Assembly (NCBI GenBank): GCA_005877185.1
Contig: VBPQ01000052.1
Span: 1 to 11,512, forward strand
Length of the DNA: 11,512 nt
Source of the DNA: Nitrososphaerota archaeon
GTDB lineage: Archaea; Thermoproteota; Nitrososphaeria; Nitrososphaerales; Gagatemarchaeaceae
Reading direction: 5' to 3'
The notes beneath the pieces were generated by a model. That model did not search any database and was not told the DNA's origin. It saw nothing but the letters and a program-made list of their open reading frames with translations. Shown here one piece after another: positions 1 to 6,209 of this stretch (position 1 is the first letter of the stretch; each line of letters opens with the position of its first letter). The position numbers and the translations under genes are program-made.

Positions 1-93
1 ATCGTCTGCCGCCGAAGCGTCGCTCGCGATCCGTGAGGGAGGCAAAGGTCGGATGCCTTCTCTGCCTCGCAAAAAAAGAGGTTCAGAGTAAGG

Positions 94-100
94 TTAAATA
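94..100 (+). promoter_or_regulatory. TATA box of the rhodanese gene
   Basis: TTAAATA at 94-100 is an AT-rich box in GC-rich surroundings. Its centre lies about 27 bases before the ATG at 124, the archaeal TATA-to-transcription-start distance. This suggests leaderless transcription beginning at or next to ATG 124, and argues against the ATG at 115, which is only about 18 bases away. Confidence 0.55.
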
Positions 101-123
101 ACGCTCCATAACATATGTTATAC

Positions 124-984
124 ATGCAGGTTCTCGAAAAAGATTATTCCCACCCTGAAACTCTCGTCGATACGGACTGGGTTTCCCGCCACGTGAGCGA
201 CTCGACTGTCCGAGTCGCAGAAGTTGACTACGACCCGGTAGCGAACTACAGCAATGGACACGTGCCTGGCGCCGTGCTCTTCGATTGGAAGAAGGACCTG
301 AACGACCCGCTGACGCGGGACATCCTCTCGAAGACGCAGCTGGAAGAACTCCTTGGCAAGAACGGCGTCACCAACGACACGACGCTCGTTCTCTACGGGG
401 ATTTCAACAACTGGTTCGCGGCCTACGCCTTCTGGGACTTGAAGTACTACGGAGTCGAGAAGGTCAAGCTGATGAACGGAGGGAGGAAGAAGTGGCTTCT
501 CGAAGACAGACAGGTGACGAAGGAGCTGCCGTCATATCCGCACTCGACCTTCAAGGCAAAGAACCCAGACGAGAAGGTCAGGGCGTACAAGGACTACGTC
601 CTCCAATCCTACAGGAAAGCAGGAAAAGCACTCGTTGACGTGAGGAGTGTGAAGGAATTCACTGGTGAGATACTGGCTCCTCCCGAGTACCCGACCGAAC
701 ACGCGCAGAGAGGCGGACACATCCCGGGGGCGGTCAACATCCCATGGGCGCAGGCAGTCAACGACGCCGACGGGACCTTCAAGAAGAGACAAGATTTGGA
801 GCAACTCTACCGTGCGAAGGGGATCGTTCCGGAGAAGGAGATCATAACTTACTGCAGGATCGGAGAGAGGTCCTCCCACACTTGGTTCGCCCTCAAATAC
901 CTTCTCGGGTACCCGAACGTGCGGAACTACGACGGCTCATGGACGGAGTGGGGGAACTCGGTAAGGTTTCCGATAGAAAAGTAG
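124..984 (+). CDS. Two-domain rhodanese, thiosulfate/3-mercaptopyruvate sulfurtransferase family
   Basis: The product carries two rhodanese domains and is probably cytosolic: no signal peptide or membrane segment is visible. The N-terminal domain (about residues 10-135) has EVDYDP and GHVPGAVLFDWKKDL but lacks a catalytic cysteine. The C-terminal domain (about 165-286) has VDVRSVKEF, GGHIPGAVNIPW and the active loop CRIGERSS with the cysteine near residue 244, then GYPNVRNYDGSWTEWG. This is the standard inactive-plus-active layout; the family moves sulfane sulfur from thiosulfate or mercaptopyruvate to an acceptor. The donor and acceptor here are not known. I chose ATG 124 over ATG 115 because of the TATA spacing. 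The gene converges, with a 6-base gap, on a gene encoding a TusA-like domain, so it may pass sulfur to that protein; this is inference. Confidence 0.9.
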   Translation: MQVLEKDYSHPETLVDTDWVSRHVSDSTVRVAEVDYDPVANYSNGHVPGAVLFDWKKDLNDPLTRDILSKTQLEELLGKNGVTNDTTLVLYGDFNNWFAAYAFWDLKYYGVEKVKLMNGGRKKWLLEDRQVTKELPSYPHSTFKAKNPDEKVRAYKDYVLQSYRKAGKALVDVRSVKEFTGEILAPPEYPTEHAQRGGHIPGAVNIPWAQAVNDADGTFKKRQDLEQLYRAKGIVPEKEIITYCRIGERSSHTWFALKYLLGYPNVRNYDGSWTEWGNSVRFPIEK

Positions 985-990
985 TCCCAG

Positions 991-1653
991 CTATCCTTTC
1001 TTTTTCACGATGAAGTGGTAGACGCCGTCCTCAAACCGTGAATCGAGCACCTCGTTCCCAGTCTGATCGGACCAACGAGCCATCTCGATCTCCGCGGTCG
1101 GGTCGTCCGAGACGATGTGGACGACGGCACCGACTTGAGCACCCGCGATGAGCTCGTTGAGCCTGACGATGACCGCGGCACATTCCACTCCAATCTCGAA
1201 CAATTCAAGGTCGGGAAATTCCGCGAAGCAATGAATTCTCATTTCTTTCAGCCTGCTCCCGAGCTCCATCTTCGCGCTTGACACGTCCTTCAATAACTTG
1301 GCCTCATCGGGCAGCCGCAACGGTCTGACCTTCGCGAACCAACCAGCCCCGTAGGGGTCGCGGTTGAGGAGTATCGGCCTCTCCCTGACGGCCTCGTTGT
1401 ACTCCAGAATCTCCCCGGTCAGTGGGGACCTCACGACATCGAAATGTCTGGGCCCCTCGATCGCTCCCAGGCTTCTTCCCCTCGAGACCGACTCCCCTCT
1501 CTCTTTGAAAGACACGGAGGTGATCCTGCCGGAGAGCCAGCCGATTATGGCGTTGACACCGACTCGCGCGGTCTCCCCCTCCAGCTCCGCCCAGACGTTG
1601 TTTTCGACGTCATAGAGCAGCCGCTCAGGGAATTCGCAGTCCAGGATCTTCAT
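991..1653 (-). CDS. GcvH-like (non-lipoylatable) and TusA-like domain fusion protein
   Basis: 220 residues with two recognisable parts. Residues about 14-115 match the glycine cleavage H protein fold: VGVNAIIGWLSGRITSVSFKERGESVSRGRSLGAIE in outline, then SPLTGEILEYNEAV and LLNRDPYGAGWFAKVRPL. At the lipoyl-lysine hairpin (ESVKAASD-Y-P in classical GcvH) the ungapped alignment gives EGPRHFDVVRSP, with Arg69 in place of lysine and no lysine nearby, so lipoylation looks impossible. Residues about 138-220 resemble TusA/SirA: an alpha-beta fold with VHIVSDDPTAEIEMARW. The usual CPxP is CAAV here, with Cys158 kept and the prolines lost. The ATG at 1653 lies 40 bases after elp3 on the same strand, so co-transcription with S30e and elp3 is likely. 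A sulfur-carrier or scaffold role is possible. I do not recognise a named family for the whole protein. Confidence 0.75.
   Translation of the reverse strand: MKILDCEFPERLLYDVENNVWAELEGETARVGVNAIIGWLSGRITSVSFKERGESVSRGRSLGAIEGPRHFDVVRSPLTGEILEYNEAVRERPILLNRDPYGAGWFAKVRPLRLPDEAKLLKDVSSAKMELGSRLKEMRIHCFAEFPDLELFEIGVECAAVIVRLNELIAGAQVGAVVHIVSDDPTAEIEMARWSDQTGNEVLDSRFEDGVYHFIVKKKG
997..1005 (+). terminator. Possible T-rich terminator of the rhodanese gene
   Basis: TTTCTTTTT lies 13 bases past the rhodanese stop codon. Archaeal terminators are often simple U-runs. It falls inside the 3' end of the convergent gene, where it encodes lysine codons, so it may only reflect the KKKG tail of that protein. 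Confidence 0.3.
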
Positions 1654-1693
1654 CGGGCGTTTGCGTGCGCCGCGGCTGATAAGAGTTGGGCTT

Positions 1694-3286
1694 TCATCTC
1701 AGCGCCTTCGCCATGTACGGGCCGAGTCTCTCGTAACCCAGAGCCCTGTAATAGTTCCTCGTCCCCACCGCGCTCGTCACGACCATCCTCCTCGCGCCGA
1801 ACTCCTCGCGGGCGATCTTCTCCACCTCACAAATCAACGACCTCCCCAGACCTCTGTGCTGCCACGCCTTGTCGCTTCTACTCCCCAGAGGGACGACCCT
1901 ACCGTAGACCTTCAACTCCCTCACAATGGAGGCAGATTCCGTCTCCGCTCTGTGAGCCGCGGGGGAGGGATGCCTCATCCTCACGAAGGCGGCCAGCCTC
2001 CCGCTTCTCCCGTACTCGTACGAGCAGAAGACCTCCACCCCCGCGGAGGCAGCGTAGTCGTCACGCCGGAGGACCAGCTCGTCTTCCTCATTCATCTGCC
2101 CCGCGTCCGCCAGCGCCACCTCCCTGCAACGGATGCAGTTGCACGCGAACCCCTTCTCCTCGACCCTCCTCAGCACCAGTTCGCGGAGATTCCCACTCCT
2201 GACCCCGCCGAGGATCTCGTGAGCGGGAATCTCCCGCTGAATCCGCATGATCCTGTGCCATCTGGGGACGAACCTCTTCATCTCGCTCAGCAGTTCGATT
2301 GTTGTTTCGAGGTCGTAGGGGGTGTACCTTCCCGCCTCAAACTGCCTCGCTATGGAAGTGCCGCCGACGACAAGGGTGGGATAGACCTTCATCATGTCGG
2401 GCCTGAAGGCTTCGTCGCTCAAGAGCCTCTCCAGGTCCTCCAGGTCGCCCTGCGGGTCTGCCCCCGGAAGGCCCGGCATCATGTGGGCCGTGACCTTCAG
2501 CCCCGCGTCTCTCGCGGATCTGAAGGCCCTGATAGAATCATCCACTGTGTGGCCCCTGTTGCTCTGTGCGAGGACATCATCCCTCAGGGACTGGACACCT
2601 ATCTCCAGCCGCGTCACTCCGTAGCCGAGCATCGTGTCGATATGCTCAGGCTCGCACCAGTCAGGCTTCGACTCGAGGGTGAGCCCGACGCACCTGCTCT
2701 TCGCCACCTCATTCCTCACCTGCGCCTCTCCGAGCGATGTCGAGTCCGAGCCGTTCAGCCCATCGAAGACACCCCGGACGAACGCGAGCTGATAATCGAG
2801 TGGGACGGCGATGAACGTCCCGCCCTCGATGATCGTCTCGACCTTGCTGATGTCATGGCCATTCCTCGCATACTTCTCGAGCGAAGTCCTCACCTGGCTG
2901 CATGGGTCGAACTCCGATAGGAGGGCGGCCTTCATCCCGGGGCTGCCTCGCACGTAACTCTGCGGCGTCCCCTCTCTCGGCCCGCCCGGACAGAATGTGC
3001 ACGTGCCGTGCGGACAGGTAAAGGGGGCGGAGAAGGCGGTTACGACGACGATCCCGGATGCGCTCCTCCGCGGGTGAACCCTGAGGAGTTCCTCGAAGTT
3101 CTGCCTCCTATCGGGGGGGAGTGACGCCAGAATCTCAGCGTTCGAGAGGAAACGGTTCAGTGGAAAGAGTCGAGAGGCTTCCACCTTCGCTCGGTCAAGC
3201 TCTCTTCGAGACGAAATTCGGTTCGAGAGCAGTCTCTCGACTACGAATGAGCGCGCCCGGTCTGAAGCCGAGAGGGCTTCGGTCAC
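1694..3286 (-). CDS. elp3: Elp3-type tRNA uridine-34 carboxymethylating enzyme (radical SAM plus GNAT)
   Basis: 530 residues. The radical SAM domain has cluster cysteines C91, C96 and C99 in CPHGTCTFCPGGP, followed by TPQSY, GGTF and an EIGVQS motif. The C-terminal GNAT/lysine-acetyltransferase-like domain has the acetyl-CoA loop QHRGLGRSL (about 476-484) and ends NYYRALGYERLGPYMAKAL, which is diagnostic of Elp3. Archaeal Elp3 acts alone, using SAM and acetyl-CoA to place a carboxymethyl group on C5 of wobble U34 in tRNA. The start is GTG at 3286, inside a GTGA overlap with the S30e stop codon, so translation is probably coupled to the ribosomal protein gene upstream. Length is normal for archaeal Elp3. 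The next gene downstream encodes a TusA-like domain. Confidence 0.95.
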   Translation of the reverse strand: MTEALSASDRARSFVVERLLSNRISSRRELDRAKVEASRLFPLNRFLSNAEILASLPPDRRQNFEELLRVHPRRSASGIVVVTAFSAPFTCPHGTCTFCPGGPREGTPQSYVRGSPGMKAALLSEFDPCSQVRTSLEKYARNGHDISKVETIIEGGTFIAVPLDYQLAFVRGVFDGLNGSDSTSLGEAQVRNEVAKSRCVGLTLESKPDWCEPEHIDTMLGYGVTRLEIGVQSLRDDVLAQSNRGHTVDDSIRAFRSARDAGLKVTAHMMPGLPGADPQGDLEDLERLLSDEAFRPDMMKVYPTLVVGGTSIARQFEAGRYTPYDLETTIELLSEMKRFVPRWHRIMRIQREIPAHEILGGVRSGNLRELVLRRVEEKGFACNCIRCREVALADAGQMNEEDELVLRRDDYAASAGVEVFCSYEYGRSGRLAAFVRMRHPSPAAHRAETESASIVRELKVYGRVVPLGSRSDKAWQHRGLGRSLICEVEKIAREEFGARRMVVTSAVGTRNYYRALGYERLGPYMAKALR

Positions 3287-3515
3287 GTCCTCATCCAGTT
3301 CTGCCCCGGCTTCCTCTTTAGGTTAAAGCGCTTCTCGTAGGTTCTCCTGTTCCTAACCTTCGGTATCGCGCTAGCCTTGGGCTTCGCTTCAAGTTTTGGA
3401 GTCTGACTGCGGACTAGAGGGTGCGGTTGCGCATTTCCCCGCCTTGGTGATTGGAGGCAGACAGCACGACGACGACGATGACGAGGCTGCTCTGCTGACT
3501 CCCGTGGGTCGGCAA
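3283..3515 (-). CDS. rps30e: Ribosomal protein S30e (eS30), split by two putative BHB introns
   Basis: Joining 3515-3497, 3450-3435 and 3415-3283 (19, 16 and 133 nt) gives an unbroken 55-residue protein. It begins MPTHGSLTKAGKVRSQTPK and continues through IPKVRNRRTYEKRF and LKRKPGQNW, a typical archaeal S30e of normal length and strongly basic. S30e is a small-subunit protein near the decoding site. Unspliced, the three exons lie in three different frames, so no single ORF encodes the protein. The start is TTG at 3515, with AGGAGGT 13 bases upstream and a TATA-like box near 3563. The stop TGA (3285-3283) overlaps the elp3 GTG start. The exon joins are inferred from family consensus plus RNA structure (see the two intron entries). 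A sequencing-error explanation would need two independent insertions that both happen to form this structure. Confidence 0.88.
3416..3434 (-). other. Putative archaeal intron 2 of the S30e gene (19 nt, bulge-helix-bulge)
   Basis: Removing 3434-3416 joins GCGGGGAA to AGTCCGC and reads AGKVR, the S30e consensus. The motif is complete: outer helix GGC (3443-3441) with GTC (3414-3412, one G-U pair); central 4-bp helix GGGG (3440-3437) with CCCT (3421-3418, one G-U pair); 5' bulge AAA (3436-3434); 3' bulge CTA (3417-3415); inner hairpin stem TGCG/CGCA closing a CAAC loop. The cuts after the second base of each bulge are exactly those that restore the reading frame. At 19 nt it is close to the smallest size seen for archaeal tRNA introns. 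Confidence 0.84.
3451..3496 (-). other. Putative archaeal intron 1 of the S30e gene (46 nt, bulge-helix-bulge)
   Basis: On the minus strand, removing 3496-3451 joins GGGAGTC to TCACCAAG and reads GSLTK, the S30e consensus. The fold: a central 4-bp helix GGAG (3502-3499) with CTCC (3456-3453); a 5' bulge TCA (3498-3496); a 3' bulge AAT (3452-3450); and an inner helix GCAGA (3495-3491) with TCTGC (3461-3457). Both inferred cuts fall after the second base of each 3-nt bulge, where the archaeal splicing endonuclease is known to cut. The outer helix is weak: only G3503-C3449 is clear, so this is a relaxed motif on that side. The loop carries a GTC-type trinucleotide repeat. Confidence 0.78.
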
Positions 3516-3528
3516 CTTGTTTTCTCGA

Positions 3529-3566
3529 ACCTCCTGTGGGTCATCGCTTCTCTCTGCTGCTTTAAT
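3529..3566 (-). promoter_or_regulatory. S30e promoter and Shine-Dalgarno site
   Basis: On the minus strand, ATTAAAG (3566-3560) is a TATA-like box, placing transcription start near 3537. AGGAGGT (3535-3529) is a near-perfect Shine-Dalgarno match, 13 bases before the TTG start at 3515. The spacing is long but supports TTG as the start. The transcript would carry S30e, elp3 and the GcvH-like/TusA-like gene. Confidence 0.5.
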
Positions 3567-3702
3567 CCTTTGTGGCGATTCTCGGAGAAAGTCTCTGACA
3601 AGCTCGGAGAGGGGCTAAGGACGCTTTGGAGTTACGCGCGACCGACTAACACTCGGCGAGAAGCTCGAGGTGCGCTGTTGTTGGGAACTTCTTTTTTTCT
3701 TC
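3567..3702. other. Gene-poor spacer between the divergent S30e and nop5 genes
   Basis: No credible protein gene or tRNA was seen here. CTCGGAGA occurs twice (3581-3588 and 3603-3610), with a related CTCGGCGAG at 3652-3660. A seven-T run at 3692-3698 could end a plus-strand transcript. CTGA at 3595-3598 could be a box D, but I found no convincing box C partner. This may be a plain divergent regulatory spacer or may hold a small RNA. Confidence 0.3.
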
Positions 3703-3717
3703 CTATAACCTTTAAGC
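3703..3717 (+). promoter_or_regulatory. TATA region of the nop5-fibrillarin operon
   Basis: CTATAACCTTTAAGC at 3703-3717 contains two overlapping TATA-like boxes (CTATAAC and TTTAAGC). They place transcription start at roughly 3733-3741, giving a leader of about 7-30 bases depending on box and start codon. Confidence 0.5.
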
Positions 3718-3747
3718 AGACCAGGATGAGGAGATACTCGAAGGAGC

Positions 3748-4905
3748 TTGGGGAACGACGGCGTGATCTACGAGACGGAGGCGGGACTGATTCTTCTGAG
3801 CGGGGACACGGTACTCCAATCCCTCCCGACTAACGAAGAGAAGCTTAGCCGAGGCGAGGCATACAGGCGGATGGGAGAGAAGGCGAAGGAGAGAGGAATC
3901 TCCGGTCTCAAGGTGCCTACCCGTGAGGCAGCGGATTCGCTCAGAGACTCAGGGCTGCAGCCGAGCATCCTGGGGGAGGAGGAGGTCCAGGCGCTGGACG
4001 AGAAGAAGGTGAAGCTGATGGTCTCCTCCGGACTCGTCTCGGATGAGCAGGAGGCGGTCGCGATGATCAGAGAGAGGGCGATCAGGGCAGCAGAGGAGGT
4101 GATCAGGGAGGAGTCCTCGCGCCCCGACCTACAACTCGTCCAAGCAATCCAGGGACTCGACGACCTCGATAAATTTCTCAACAACACCATGACGCGGGTC
4201 TCCGAGTGGTACGGCCTTCACTTTCCCGAGCTGACCCAGATGATACAGGACAACCTCTTCCTCTGCAAGCTGATCGTGGAGAGGGGGACGAGAACCGGTT
4301 TCAACCGGGAGGGGCTGGAGGGCAAGGGAATGAGTGAGAAGAAGGTCGAGGCGATTCTGACCGCGAGTGAGAGGTCGAAGGGTGGGGAGCTATCAGACAG
4401 GGACCTCGAGAGGATAAAGGGACTGGCAGAGCTCGCGATACGCCTGAGCAGCGAGAGGGAGAAGCTGAACGGCTACGTGGAGTCGGGTATGAAACGGATT
4501 GCCCCCAACACCGCTCTCGTCGCCGGGCCGACGATAGGAGCGAGACTGATGGCAAAGGCGGGGGGGCTCGATAGGCTTGCGGTCCTCCCCGCGAGTACGA
4601 TCCAGATACTCGGAGCCGAGAAGGCGCTCTTCAGGTCGCTCCGCACGGGGGCGAGGCCCCCAAAGCATGGGATACTCTTCCAGCACCAGGAGGTTCACGC
4701 CGCTCCAAAGTGGCAGAGGGGGAAGATTGCAAGGACGATCGCCAACAAGGTCGCAATCGCTGCGAGGATAGACTACTACAGGGGCACTGAGGAAGCGGGG
4801 CTGAGGAGTACCCTCGATGAGAGGCTCAACCAGATCAAGGTGAAGTACAGGGAGCCACCTCCCCCGAGGAGCTTCAAGCAGCAGAAGAAGAAAAGGAAGA
4901 GATGA
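3748..4905 (+). CDS. nop5: Nop5 (Nop56/58 family), box C/D RNP core scaffold
   Basis: About 380-385 residues. It has an N-terminal fibrillarin-binding domain, a central coiled coil (about 145-260) and the C-terminal NOP domain, with the hallmark GAEKALFRSLRTGARPPKHGILFQH followed in separate strings by AAPKWQRGKIAR and a KKKRKR tail. Nop5 bridges L7Ae-bound box C/D guide RNA and fibrillarin, positioning the methyltransferase for 2'-O-methylation of rRNA and tRNA. The start is uncertain: TTG 3748 has GAGGAG about 14 bases upstream, a spacing like that of S30e; GTG 3763 is in frame and would begin at VIYETEAG, close to where the family usually begins. The gene overlaps the fibrillarin ATG by 4 bases (ATGA), so the two partner proteins are translationally coupled. 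Confidence 0.95.
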   Translation: MGNDGVIYETEAGLILLSGDTVLQSLPTNEEKLSRGEAYRRMGEKAKERGISGLKVPTREAADSLRDSGLQPSILGEEEVQALDEKKVKLMVSSGLVSDEQEAVAMIRERAIRAAEEVIREESSRPDLQLVQAIQGLDDLDKFLNNTMTRVSEWYGLHFPELTQMIQDNLFLCKLIVERGTRTGFNREGLEGKGMSEKKVEAILTASERSKGGELSDRDLERIKGLAELAIRLSSEREKLNGYVESGMKRIAPNTALVAGPTIGARLMAKAGGLDRLAVLPASTIQILGAEKALFRSLRTGARPPKHGILFQHQEVHAAPKWQRGKIARTIANKVAIAARIDYYRGTEEAGLRSTLDERLNQIKVKYREPPPPRSFKQQKKKRKR

Positions 4906-5564
4906 AGAACCTCTGGAAGGGGGAGGAGGCGGGGAGGGTGAGGCTGGCGACGAGGAGCCTCGCTCCGGGGAGACGGGTGTACAACGAGGAGTTGCTGAAG
5001 ATTGGAGGGGAAGAGTACAGAAGTTGGGACCCTTACCGGAGCAAGCTCGCTGCCGCGATAGTGAAGGGAGTCGCCGACGGCGTGATTCAGGAGGGTGAGA
5101 GGGTGCTCTACCTGGGTACCTCGACGGGGACGACGCCGTCGCACGTCTCTGACCTCATAGGTGAGCGGGGTCTCCTGATAGGGGTCGAGTTCGCCCCGAG
5201 GGTGGCGAGAGAGTTCGTGGAGAATGTGGCGAGGGTGAGGGGCAATGTGATTCCGTACGTCGCGGACGCGAGAGACCCGGATGCGTACAGCACGATTGGG
5301 AAGGTCGACCTCGTCTACTGCGACATAGCGCAGCAGGACCAGACGGCGATCGCGATTCAGAACTGCAGAGTGCATCTCAAGATTGGGGGGAGATTGATGC
5401 TCGTGGTGAAGTCAAGGAGCATCGACGTGATTCGGGAGCCGGAAGAAGTCTTTCGGGAGGAGAGAAAGAAGCTGGAGGCGGCGGCTTTCGAGGTCACTCA
5501 GGTCGTGGGGCTCGAGCCGTTCGAGAAGGACCACGCGATGATTCTCGCAAGGTTTCGAGGCTAG
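4902..5564 (+). CDS. flpA: Fibrillarin, rRNA/tRNA 2'-O-methyltransferase
   Basis: 220 residues, the normal archaeal length, lacking the glycine-arginine N-terminus of eukaryotic fibrillarin. The SAM-binding Rossmann fold shows VLYLGTSTGTTPSHVSDLIG (about 66-85), then GVEFAPRVAREF, an acidic VDLVYCDIAQQDQ segment, and the core lysine in LMLVVKSRSID. This is the catalytic subunit of the box C/D RNP, transferring methyl from SAM to ribose 2'-OH at sites set by guide RNAs. The ATG start lies within the nop5 stop (ATGA). It converges on RNase HII with no spacer: its TAG ends at 5564 and the opposing stop begins at 5565. Confidence 0.96.
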   Translation: MKNLWKGEEAGRVRLATRSLAPGRRVYNEELLKIGGEEYRSWDPYRSKLAAAIVKGVADGVIQEGERVLYLGTSTGTTPSHVSDLIGERGLLIGVEFAPRVAREFVENVARVRGNVIPYVADARDPDAYSTIGKVDLVYCDIAQQDQTAIAIQNCRVHLKIGGRLMLVVKSRSIDVIREPEEVFREERKKLEAAAFEVTQVVGLEPFEKDHAMILARFRG

Positions 5565-6209
5565 TTAGGCTAGCTTCAGCTGCAGGATTCTCACCCAGCT
5601 CCTCCAGCTCTTCCTCGTGAAATCCGGCATCGAACCCTCCCTCTCGAGCCATCGTGAAAGGAACTGCATCGTCTTGCGGTCGGAAGGGTAGCCAGAACCG
5701 AAGTCGCCGTACCTGGACCTGAGTTTCTCGACCGCCCTATCCCGCTCGACCTTCGCGACGATCGAGGCGGCTGAGACGATGGGGTACCTGATGCCGGCGT
5801 GGTGTTCGGCGACAACCTCGCACCGTCTCTCAGTCAACTCTGACAGCTCATCCCTGAAGCGAACTGGATTGGTGTCTGGAGCGTCGACGATGACCTTCTT
5901 CGCCCCCAGCTGATCGATTACGCGTGCCATGTAGATCGCCTCGAGATAGTTCAGCTTGCGATACTTCTTTCCGTGTTTCACGTACTCGTCTATCTCGGGG
6001 GGCTGGATGTAGGCCGGTACCGCGTAGGCGGTTATGCGTAGAATCTCCGGATAGAGTAAGCCCCTCTCTCTCGGGGTCAGGAGCTTCGAGTCTCTGACTC
6101 CGAGCTCGACGAGTTCCTTCACACCTTCCCTCCCCGCAGACACACCGGCGACTACGAGCGGGCCCGCAACCGAACCCCTTCCAGCCTCATCCACCCCGCC
6201 GACGATCAA
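5565..6209 (-). CDS. rnhB: Ribonuclease HII
   Basis: 214 residues, normal length. GVDEAGRGSVAGPLVVAG at the N-terminus carries the first two metal ligands, D7 and E8. VIVDAPDTN supplies D109, and SAASIVAKVERDRAVE supplies the fourth acidic residue (about D157). A basic aromatic tail FTRKSWRSW follows. The enzyme cuts RNA in RNA/DNA hybrids and at single ribonucleotides in DNA, using two metal ions. The start is TTG at 6209, overlapping the stop of the upstream NTPase gene as TTGA; the first residues after it match the family start exactly. The two genes therefore form a coupled minus-strand pair. Confidence 0.96.
   Translation of the reverse strand: MIVGGVDEAGRGSVAGPLVVAGVSAGREGVKELVELGVRDSKLLTPRERGLLYPEILRITAYAVPAYIQPPEIDEYVKHGKKYRKLNYLEAIYMARVIDQLGAKKVIVDAPDTNPVRFRDELSELTERRCEVVAEHHAGIRYPIVSAASIVAKVERDRAVEKLRSRYGDFGSGYPSDRKTMQFLSRWLEREGSMPDFTRKSWRSWVRILQLKLA

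Noticed and set aside
1..99. Ends of upstream plus-strand frames (one ending KKRGSE, another ending CLAKKEVQSKVK)
   Set aside because: Two frames are open from the window edge with equally weak codon patterns and no recognisable motif, so neither can be preferred; the stretch also carries the rhodanese promoter.
1661..2920. A 419-codon plus-strand open frame
   Set aside because: It lies wholly antisense to elp3, whose family motifs are unmistakable; its Pro/Arg/His-rich composition is typical of a GC-rich shadow frame.
3465..3485. Short GAC repeat as a CRISPR or tandem-repeat locus
   Set aside because: Only a few trinucleotide units with no spacers; it is the intron 1 loop.
3416..3496. S30e as a pseudogene or frameshifted by sequencing errors
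   Set aside because: Two multi-base insertions of 46 and 19 nt are not typical sequencing errors, all conserved S30e residues survive, and both insertions carry BHB structures with matching cut sites. Read data would still be needed to exclude it fully.
3389..3601. A 70-codon minus-strand open frame that includes the string ITKAGK
   Set aside because: It reads through intron 1 in the exon 2 frame; the match to S30e is only the exon 2 fragment. The spliced three-exon model explains all conserved residues.
3571..3702. A tRNA gene in the spacer
   Set aside because: No T-loop GGTTCGAATCC-like motif and no consistent acceptor or anticodon stems on either strand.
3726..3770. ATG at 3726 as the nop5 start
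   Set aside because: It is in a different frame from nop5; only TTG 3748 and GTG 3763 are in-frame candidates.
3396..3833. A 145-codon plus-strand open frame across the S30e-nop5 region
   Set aside because: It is antisense to S30e at one end and out of frame with nop5 at the other, with low-complexity Asp runs from the intron 1 repeat and no family resemblance.
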